Of a DNA stretch of 9,045 nt, positions 1 to 6,300 are shown piece by piece; positions within the stretch are counted from its first letter, which is position 1, and every line of letters begins with the position of its first letter. Location: contig JACRNK010000129.1 of NCBI GenBank assembly GCA_016234985.1, positions 1 to 9,045 of the forward strand. The letters run 5' to 3'. The DNA comes from Deltaproteobacteria bacterium (lineage in GTDB: Bacteria; Desulfobacterota; GWC2-55-46; UBA9637). The translations under genes were made by a program, and so were the position numbers. The notes under the pieces were generated by a model. The model saw nothing but the letters and a program-made list of their open reading frames with translations, ran no database searches and was not told the origin of the DNA.

Positions 1-125
1 TCATCTTTTATGAGGGGCATGACAATTTCTCTAAACTTTCTGAAGAAGCTGTCTTCATGGATAAGCTGCTCACAGATATACTCTGTGTCATAAAAGCTTC
101 CTTGTTTGTTTTGGGATTTGAGCAA
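1..125 (-). CDS. Transposase, 5' part only (IS1182-like, runs off the left edge)
   Basis: This is the start of a minus-strand gene that continues beyond position 1; 41 codons are visible. The N-terminus contains FYDTEYICEQLIHEDSFFRK followed by FREIVMPLIKDE. This resembles the N-terminal region of DDE transposases of the IS1182/IS5-like group, in which a 'pEDsfyRkfre' segment precedes the DUF772-type domain. The catalytic residues would lie outside the window. I place the start at a TTG (125-123) because a strong GGAGG lies 8 nt upstream, no in-frame ATG exists between it and the upstream stop at 173-171, and the recognisable similarity begins here. The terminal inverted repeat of the IS should lie between about 126 and 199, but I could not identify it with one end visible. 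Family assignment is from memory of the motif; transposase identity is more secure than the IS family. Confidence 0.66.
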   Translation of the reverse strand, partial: MLKSQNKQGSFYDTEYICEQLIHEDSFFRKFREIVMPLIKD

Positions 126-199
126 TTTGGTTTCCTCCTTTCGTAAGATATAATTATCATTGATTATAGCCTATGAAGAGAAGGAAGGAAAGGGAATCA

Positions 200-421
200 T
201 TAGTAAAATTTTATTATAATGAAAACGATAAAAAGCAGAAAAAATATTGCTCCGGCTAAAGCTAAACGTTTATCTGTAGCGTCAATATCTTCGTAGACTT
301 TAGGAGAAAGAAGTGTACCAAATAATGGCAGTTTTTTTCTCAATGCAATAGCCATAAAGCATACTCCAGAAATTGCCCCGGATATTATTGCAAGAATTTC
401 AAATATATTTTTTAATATCAT
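200..421 (-). CDS. Small two-helix membrane protein, possible immunity protein
   Basis: This encodes 73 residues. A hydrophobic helix lies at about residues 5-26, then a basic turn (ALRKKLP), a soluble loop containing EDIDATDKRLA, and a second hydrophobic helix at about 53-71 ending in IIIKFY. I do not recognise a family. The ATG at 421 has no convincing Shine-Dalgarno sequence (only a T-rich stretch precedes it), and no better in-frame start exists before the upstream stop at 448-446. It lies 151 bp downstream of the RHS tail on the same strand. In RHS/polymorphic toxin loci that position is normally occupied by the cognate immunity gene, and short membrane proteins are a common form of immunity to membrane-active toxins. 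That role is inferred from position only. Base composition is AT-rich like the RHS tail and unlike the pilus genes. Confidence 0.5.
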   Translation of the reverse strand: MILKNIFEILAIISGAISGVCFMAIALRKKLPLFGTLLSPKVYEDIDATDKRLALAGAIFFLLFIVFIIIKFY

Positions 422-572
422 AAAAAGTATTAATGACGAAGAGTTTCATCTAAAGAATAGGATTTTACTTGTCTCTTCTTTCCTACTTCTCATTATATAA
501 GTTTTTTGTCCTCAATAATTAACTGTTTCCCTTATAGCTTGCTATCTTCTTTTCAATACTGATTTCACATAG

Positions 573-989
573 TTACTTCCACGTTGGGCCAGGAATAGGA
601 ATAGAAACATCTACAGGTGTAAATCCTAAAGAGAGACCAATATTAATGCACATTTTCTCATTATTCGTTGATATGCCCGTATATTTACCTAACCCAACAT
701 TAAGATCAAATGGAAGTTTAGGCACTTTATTGCCACACTGTTCAATTTCTTTTTTCCACGGGTTGTCAAAACAGAAGGAGAAGCCAAAACCAGCTTCAAG
801 GTCAGTAACAATTGAAATTTGTGTACCATATGGTTGCTTTGAATTCCAAAAAACATTATACGGTCCAACAATCCCCCCAAAGCCCCAATCAAACAAGCCC
901 AATGGGTCTATAAAATTTACCGGGTTGTTGCCAGTATATTGATAAAGATTTGTTTCCGGTGAGAGGGGTTTTCCGACACTATCAACATA
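573..989 (-). pseudogene. RHS repeat-associated protein, C-terminal fragment (5'-truncated)
   Basis: A 138-codon open stretch begins directly after an in-frame TAG (992-990) and ends with TAA at 575-573. Its first 32 residues contain the RHS core signature: YVDSVGKPLSPETNLYQYTG followed by NNPVNFIDPLGL. This motif marks the junction between the conserved RHS shell and the variable C-terminal cargo. The 106 residues after it (FDWGFGGIVGPYN... to ...IPIPGPTWK) would be the cargo, rich in Gly/Phe and likely beta structure, with no toxin motif I recognise. Everything upstream that should encode the beta-cage is missing, because the plus-strand pilin gene starts at 1014. A start at 902 would be a TTG that is really the Leu of DPLGL, so I treat this as a gene remnant, not an independent gene. 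It may also be a silent orphan cassette of the kind RHS loci keep downstream of the main gene. Confidence 0.75.
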
Positions 990-1013
990 CTAATACAAAG
1001 GGGGAATGACATT

Positions 1014-1490
1014 ATGAAGAGACTATTGATTGTTCTATTCGCAGCAGCAAGTTTGGCGTTTTCCGCAGGCATAGCGTCTGCCGCGACATCAACCGGCACG
1101 GTGGGCGTGAGCGCGAGTGTTGTGCAGGCATGCACACTTGCCACAACCAATGTGGCGTTCCCGCAATATGCCTCAGGCCAGGCAGCGGTTGTTAACGCAA
1201 ACGGCAACGTTGCCATAACCTGCGGCAGCGGCGTTCCTTATACCTATACTCTTAATACCGGCCTGCAACCCAGCGGCGCCCAGACACGGATGACCGACAC
1301 CGTTAGCTTTCTGAATTATGGCCTTTATTCGGATGCCGGATATTCAATTTTGGCAACCAACACAAGCAACCCGACGTCCGGCACCGGAACGGTGCAGAAT
1401 TTTATCCTGTATGGTCAGGTTCCGGGGGCGCAGTCGGGCCTTACTGCCGGAGCCTACACGGACACGGTAACAGTATCGGTAACATGGTAG
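1014..1490 (+). CDS. Spore coat U-domain pilin (archaic chaperone-usher major subunit)
   Basis: This encodes a 158-residue exported pilin. A signal peptide covers residues 1-23 (basic MKR, hydrophobic core, ASA-A cleavage site). The mature part is a spore-coat-U (SCPU) domain. It begins with a GTVGVSASVVQAC strand, has Cys40 and Cys70 placed to form the conserved disulfide of the pilin fold, and ends with the family's YTDTVTVSVTW terminal strand. SCPU proteins are the subunits of archaic chaperone-usher pili such as Csu, joined by donor-strand exchange in the periplasm. The AAAGGGGGA stretch (997-1005) provides the ribosome binding site. The gene is followed by its own strong terminator, so it is transcribed apart from the chaperone and usher. 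It is more GC-rich than the flanking RHS remnant. Only one SCPU gene is present, where Csu-type loci usually carry several. Confidence 0.9.
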   Translation: MKRLLIVLFAAASLAFSAGIASAATSTGTVGVSASVVQACTLATTNVAFPQYASGQAAVVNANGNVAITCGSGVPYTYTLNTGLQPSGAQTRMTDTVSFLNYGLYSDAGYSILATNTSNPTSGTGTVQNFILYGQVPGAQSGLTAGAYTDTVTVSVTW

Positions 1491-1520
1491 TCGTTTGATG
1501 TAACAGATATGTGGATGCGG

Positions 1521-1563
1521 ACAGGGGCGAGCCGATGCAACATCGGCTCGCCCCTGTTTTTTT
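1521..1563 (+). terminator. Strong Rho-independent terminator of the pilin gene
   Basis: A perfect 17-bp stem (1521-1537 with 1541-1557) closes on a 3-nt loop. The last T of the stem starts a run of seven T (1557-1563). It lies 30 nt after the pilin stop. The GC-rich core, GGGGCGAGCCGATG and its complement, also resembles dispersed palindromic repeats, so it may be a repeat recruited as a terminator. The MITE-like element begins on the base after the T-run. Confidence 0.9.
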
Positions 1564-1878
1564 AGGTTCTTTCGTAAAAAAGTTGAATTTTGGGTTTTTG
1601 ATTGTTTTAGCCTCGGAGAGGCGATCTGTTTGTAGAACAAGAATGTATGACCAAAAACAGAGCTCCGTAGGAGCGGCCTGTTGAATGGCATAGAAATTTA
1701 TAAATAGCGTCAGGCATTTTACAGGCCGCTCCGATGGAGCTAAAAATATTTTCGACAAATTATTTCTACAAACAGTATGCTCCTGCGGAGCAAGACAAAG
1801 AATAAAGAATAATGTTGAGAATTGGCGCTATGGGTTTTCTCCCGTATTTGTCATTTCAACTTTTTTACGAAAGAGCCT
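1564..1878. mobile_element. MITE-like element with 24-bp terminal inverted repeats
   Basis: A 315-bp non-coding segment is bounded by inverted repeats at 1564-1587 (begins AGGTTCTTTCGTAAAAAAG) and 1855-1878 (ends ACGAAAGAGCCT). These match over 24 bp with a single mismatch. Nothing inside resembles a transposase. Size, terminal repeats and lack of coding capacity fit a miniature inverted-repeat transposable element mobilised in trans. The left end abuts the T-run of the pilin terminator and the right end is followed by TTTT, so a target duplication of two to four T residues is possible but cannot be separated from the homopolymer. The parent IS is unknown; the partial transposase at the left edge cannot be linked to it because its termini are not identified. 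Confidence 0.75.
1609..1792. repeat. Four nested copies of a palindromic unit inside the MITE
   Basis: Two direct copies (1609-1637; 1661-1682) are followed by two inverted copies (1721-1741; 1764-1792). The consensus is roughly AGCTCCGNAGGAGCGNNCTG, followed in the two outer copies by TTTGTAGAA. Copies two and three pair over 21 bp with two mismatches around a 38-nt loop. Copies one and four both carry the TTTGTAGAA tail. Each unit has its own short hairpin (CTCCNNNGGAG or a variant). I recall similar GGAGNGGCNTGTTTGTAGAA units scattered through other bacterial genomes, but could not verify that here. Confidence 0.75.
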
Positions 1879-1925
1879 TTTTGTATTTGCGGGTTAGTCC
1901 GGTTCCCTCTTAATAAACCACGAAC

Positions 1926-1950
1926 GATGCGCTTCCTGCGTCAGCGCATC
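1926..1950. repeat. Dispersed-type palindrome, GATGCGC hairpin
   Basis: GATGCGC (1926-1932) pairs with GCGCATC (1944-1950) around an 11-nt loop, TTCCTGCGTCA. On the minus strand it reads GATGCGCTGACGCAGGAAGC and onward, in the style of intergenic palindromes repeated across many genomes. No coding potential or T-run is associated with it. Confidence 0.55.
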
Positions 1951-1964
1951 CTATGGCGCTTTTT

Positions 1965-2005
1965 TGTCCCCCTCTGGAGGGGGTAGGGGGAGCCGGCGGG
2001 GGACA
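1965..2005. repeat. C-rich/G-rich inverted repeat
   Basis: TGTCCCCC (1965-1972) pairs with GGGGGACA (1998-2005). Inside lies CTCTGGAGGGGGTAGGGGGA, giving an alternative shorter hairpin between the CCCCCTC and GAGGGGG segments. The pattern resembles the common dispersed CCCCCTCTGG...GGGG repeats found between genes. The G-runs on the plus strand could also form alternative structures. Confidence 0.55.
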
Positions 2006-2016
2006 GTTGTATTGTT

Positions 2017-2047
2017 CTCGTTCCCAAGTTCCACAGACCGGAACGAG
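2017..2047. repeat. CTCGTTCC/GGAACGAG inverted repeat
   Basis: A perfect 8-bp stem (2017-2024 with 2040-2047) closes on a 15-nt loop. It is the third palindrome in about 120 bp and lies 73 bp before the next gene. It lacks a T-run, so it is more likely a dispersed repeat than a terminator. Confidence 0.5.
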
Positions 2048-2120
2048 TAAATAAAATTCCTTGCTTTAAAAAAGTGGTTATGATAAGTAATTCCACATTA
2101 ATCGTTAATCGGAGACAAGG

Positions 2121-2495
2121 ATGTCAGCTTCAATCCCTATAGAACTTTACGAATCCCTGGAAGACAAGTATGGCAAGGATTTAGCCAGGGATATAACAAA
2201 GACCATTGAGATAAGTTTTGAGGCTATAGAGAAGAAGGCTGATGCCATTGCCCTTCAAAAAAAGCTTGAGATAAAAGATGAACTGACAAAGGAACTTGCA
2301 TCTAAAGCTGATATACTACTTCTTCGTCAGGAGTTGGAAACCGTAAAGACGGAACTTGAGGCAAAGATAGAGAACGGTTTGCTGAAGTTGGACAGAAAGT
2401 TCACTATAATGTTTATCATTTTATTTTTCACCATAATCTTTGTGAACAGAGACGCCCTTGAGTTTATGGCGAAGGTTCTGGGTTTGATAAAATAG
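2121..2495 (+). CDS. Coiled-coil protein with C-terminal membrane anchor (DUF1640-like)
   Basis: This encodes 124 residues. The N-terminal 30 residues (SIPIELYESLEDKYGKDLAR...) are amphipathic. They are followed by a long heptad-rich helix at about 35-90 (IEKKADAIALQKKLEIKDEL..., then ELETVKTELEAKIENG). One hydrophobic segment at about 93-108 (FTIMFIILFFTIIF) precedes a short tail. The layout matches small DUF1640/CCDC90-like bacterial proteins of unknown function, with the coiled coil on one side of the membrane and a single anchor near the C-terminus. A GGAGA sits 8 nt before the ATG. The gene lies between pilin and chaperone on the same strand, 57 nt before the chaperone with no terminator between, so it may share a transcript with chaperone and usher. 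It is not a standard pilus component; I infer coincidental or accessory association. Confidence 0.75.
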   Translation: MSASIPIELYESLEDKYGKDLARDITKTIEISFEAIEKKADAIALQKKLEIKDELTKELASKADILLLRQELETVKTELEAKIENGLLKLDRKFTIMFIILFFTIIFVNRDALEFMAKVLGLIK

Positions 2496-2552
2496 ACAAC
2501 AGTTTGAACTCATGCTATATTACGGCTTCCAAAAAAGGAGGACAATAAATCT

Positions 2553-3302
2553 ATGACGCACAGAATATCAGCCGTTTTTTTTCTTATAATGTTTAGCGCT
2601 GCCTTAACGGCTTACGGAGGCTCGTTTAATATCCTGCCGTTAAAGGTATTTTTTGACCCGCAAAAAAGAACCGATGTGCTCAAGATAAAGAACACAGGGG
2701 AAAAGCCTGTTACTATCAAGGTAAATGTCCTTGCCTGGACGCAGGATGAAAAAAGCAAAGAGATTGATGTATATCAGCCCGCCAAAGATGTGGCGTTTAT
2801 GCCGCGCATATTGACTATCAAGGCAGGGGAAGAGGGAAAGGTAAAACTTGGATATGATAAAAAGCCTTCAATGAGCGAACAGTCATTCAGGGTCATTGTA
2901 GAAGAGGTGCCTCAGGCAGACACCGAAGGCATGGCTTTGAGGATGGCGCTGAAGATGTCCATTCCCATATTTGTCGCGCCTGAAAAAAAGGCCGAGCCGC
3001 GCGGAGAGATTTCCGCAGCAGCCCTTTCCAAAGGCAGCCTCTCTTTTCAGGTCAAAAACAGCGGCAATACCCATTTTTTTATAAAGGCTGTCAGGATAGT
3101 CGGACTTGACGGTTCAGGCAAACTCGTTGACACCATAAACGACAAAGGATGGTATGTGCTGCCGGGCGCAAAAAGGCCGTATGTAATCGCCATCCCTGCC
3201 GACAAATGCAAATCTTATGCCACAATAGATATTGATATAGAAACCGATAAACTTACTTTGAAAGACAGAGTGAATGTTGACAAGAAGATGTGCGCAAGTT
3301 AG
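2553..3302 (+). CDS. Periplasmic pilus assembly chaperone (PapD-like, archaic type)
   Basis: This encodes 249 residues. A signal peptide covers about residues 1-20. A PapD N-terminal immunoglobulin-like domain spans about 24-145: the FNILPLKVFFDPQKRTDVLKI strand pair opens it, FMPRILTIKAGEEGKVKL lies in the middle, and the family hallmark SFRVIVEEVP is at 111-120. A C-terminal domain spans about 150-245 (SLSFQVKNSGNTHFFIKAV is its typical strand pair), with Cys219 and Cys247 that could form a disulfide. Such chaperones fold pilin subunits in the periplasm, lend them a donor strand and hand them to the usher. An AAGGAGG at 2535-2541 lies about 11 nt upstream of the ATG. The stop lies inside the usher gene, which indicates translational coupling. 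The partner subunit is most likely the SCPU pilin upstream. Confidence 0.9.
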   Translation: MTHRISAVFFLIMFSAALTAYGGSFNILPLKVFFDPQKRTDVLKIKNTGEKPVTIKVNVLAWTQDEKSKEIDVYQPAKDVAFMPRILTIKAGEEGKVKLGYDKKPSMSEQSFRVIVEEVPQADTEGMALRMALKMSIPIFVAPEKKAEPRGEISAAALSKGSLSFQVKNSGNTHFFIKAVRIVGLDGSGKLVDTINDKGWYVLPGAKRPYVIAIPADKCKSYATIDIDIETDKLTLKDRVNVDKKMCAS

Positions 3303-6300
3303 TTATATCGCCCTGCTCTTTATCCTTTTGTTTGCCCCGCCTTTATTTGCCCGGGAAAAAATAGCGGTTACCCTTTTGTTAAACGGCGAGGAAAGGGGAG
3401 AGTTCTTTGTCATGCTTGCAGATGACAAAGATATCCTCCTGCTTGCCGATGATATCCGGGGCATGGGGATAAAAGAGGCCGTTTACGGCAAGGAAGCGGT
3501 CAGGGAAACAGTCATTGATGAGCAGCATTATATCTCTCTCCGCTCCCTCTCCTCATTCGGAATCACATTTGATCTGAATGAACGGGAATCCACGCTCAAC
3601 ATAAAGGCCCCTTCCGATGTGTTTGAAGAAAATACCATAGGCCTTCAAAGGACCGAGCCCAAGGGAACCGAATATCCAAAAGACAATTCCGCATTTCTTA
3701 ACTATACCTTTGACCTCAGTGGAGATGAAAAGCTGAAGTTCAGCCAGTTGTCCGTGCCTCTGGAGGCAGGGGTGAGATTCCGCGACTACCTGCTCTTTTC
3801 CAACGTTTCTTATACCCGGCAGACATCGGATGACAATTTTATCAGGCTTATTTCTCAGGTGATACGTGATGACCGGGAATCCATGCGGCGCTATACCCTC
3901 GGCGATTTCAACGCATCCACAGGAGAATTAGGCGGCGGGGTTATGCTCGGCGGATTCAATGTGTCTAAAAATTACAGCCTCAATCCCTATTTTCTCAGAT
4001 ACCCGGGCGTCAATCTTTCAGGGGTTGTTTCCACCACTTCGGATGTGGAACTGTGGGTTGACAACATGCTGGTGTCAAAACAGCGCCTTTCACCAGGGGA
4101 ATTTATATTTCAGAATATACCGGCAACCTCCGGGGTGGGCGAAGCGGCGCTGGTTATCAGGGACTCTTTTGGAAAGGAAGAGAGGGTTGTTATCCCGGTC
4201 TATTTTTCATCCACCATTCTTAAACAAGGCCTTCACGAATACAATTACAGCGCGGGCATTGTCAGGGAAAATTACGGCTCCAAAAGCGATGACTACGCAA
4301 AACCTGCCCTGCTGGCGACCCACCGCTACGGATTTTTTGAAAATCTTACCGCAGGGGCAAGGCTGGAGGCAACAGAGAGACTTGCAAGCTCCGGCCTTTC
4401 AAGCAGTTTTCTCATCAAAGGCATAGGATTTTTCGACACGGCGGTCGGATACAGCGTCAGAGACGCCGACGGCAGCAGCAAAGAGGGGAGCGCATATTCT
4501 CTGGGCTATTCATACAGCAGAAAGACATGGGGGCTTAACTGGAGATTATCGTTAAGGGGATATTCCAGAGATTATTTCAATATCAGCATGAATGAGGTTA
4601 CAGCCAAAACCGAGTTTTTATCTTCCGTCGGCTATGCAGACAGGGTTCTCGGCTCCATCTCCCTTTCTTACGCGCAGACAAACAAATACGATTCCGATGA
4701 CCTGACAAAATACAGCGCAAGATATTCAAGAAAGATTATCGGGGGGCTCAATTTTGATATATCTGCCTCCCGCTCTATTCAGGGGGAGGATGCCTCGTAT
4801 GAAGTTCTTTCCACCCTCCGGTATCAGTTCGGCAAAACAACAATGGGAAGCGTAGGTTACAAGAACAGCGATAGCGCGGCTGAAGAAACTGCCATGCTCC
4901 AGAAAACCCCTGATGACGAGCGCGGGCTTGGCTACCGGTTTCTTGCCAACAAGGCGGATGACACACCCGCAGGATACGACGCGGATATTTCTTACTACGC
5001 AAAATATGGAATATACACCGGCAAATACAGCGAGGCAAATCATATCGGCAATTATCAGCTCAGGACAAGCGGCAGCATAGCAACCGTAGGCGGAGAGGTG
5101 CGCATGGGACAGCCTATCCGCGACAGTTTTGCCGTTGTCAAGGTGGGGGATCTGGAGGGGCTTAATGTTTATCAGGGAGGCTCTGCTTCGGACAAGACCG
5201 ATACTCAAGGCGAGACCCTGCTAACTAAGATACAATCCTATGACGCAAATAAAATCTCAATCAAGGAAGAAGATATCCCGCTTGGCTACAGCCTTGCAAG
5301 TTTTACCAAACACATATCGCCGCTTTACCGGAGCGGCTCTTTTGTAAGGTTTGATATTCAAAAACTTCAGGCGATTTCAGGAAATATCTTTATCATAGAA
5401 AACAATAAGGAAGTTCCCGCGGAGTTCTGGCGGCTCAAGGTGAAGGTAGGCGAAGATGTCATGGGTTCGCCTTTGGTGCAGGAAGGGGAATTCTATCTGG
5501 AAAATATCCCCGCGGGAAAATACGCCGCATCCATCAAGAAAGGCGAGCGGCAGTGTGATTTTACGCTGGAGATTCCGGAAAGCTCTGAATCTAACATAAA
5601 TATGGGAAAGACCATATGCAGAAAAATGTCAAGCGGGAATGCCGTGGATACGGATGAGGCGGCTGCGCCGGCCCCTTCACCTGAGCCTGCGCCGCTTCCT
5701 GTCAAGAAAGGCACGGCAAAAATAAACGTTACCGGAAAGGTCCGCATATCCGAGCGTGGAATTGAAAAACCTGCGCGGGAGTGGCACTTCTCGGCATCAA
5801 CAAAAGACAGGGTGGTCGGGATGCAATTAGACAAAGACGGGGAGTTTTATATGGAAAATATCCTTCCCGGCAAATATGCGGCGACTATCACAAAAGACGA
5901 CAAGCGGTGCATTTTTGAAATGAAGATTCCAGATAGCGCTGAAACAAATGTAAATATAGGCGCCCTTGTGTGCGCCATAAAACCGGGACCAGCAGGAAAG
6001 CGATTTTTTGCCGTGCATGTCGGCGCATTCAAAGAAAAGGCAAATGCTGATGAGGAGACAAACCTGTATAAGAAAAAGGGATATGATGCCTTCATCTACA
6101 AGGATACATTATACAGGGTGTTTGTGGGCAGATATGCCGATAAAAAAGATGTCCTCGCTGCAGCCCGCGAGATACGGATCAAGGAAAATAAAGGGGCGTA
6201 TGCCTCGTCTATTGTTTTTAAAGAGATATATTCGGCGCAGATCGGCGCATTCAGAGAAAAGACGAATGCGGATGAGATGACAGACAAATACAGGAACAAG

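Noticed and set aside
930..1013. Sigma-70 or sigma-54 promoter for the pilin gene
   Set aside because: TAATAC-like and TTTTCC-like hexamers can be picked out, but spacing and match are too poor to support a call; a promoter must exist here but I cannot place it.
1344..1758. Two minus-strand open frames crossing the pilin 3' end, terminator and MITE
   Set aside because: They run through a perfect terminator hairpin and inverted repeats; the peptides show no family features.
1609..1792. CRISPR-like array
   Set aside because: The repeated units are in mixed orientation with unequal gaps and degenerate sequence, which fits palindromic elements inside a MITE, not regularly spaced direct repeats.
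3959..4426. 155-codon open frame on the plus strand in another phase
   Set aside because: It is nested in the usher plug/barrel coding sequence. Its composition is typical of a shifted frame and no start signal precedes it.
4726..5208. 160-codon open frame on the minus strand
   Set aside because: It lies wholly inside the usher barrel region, has no recognisable domain or ribosome binding site, and reads as the antisense shadow of a well-supported gene.
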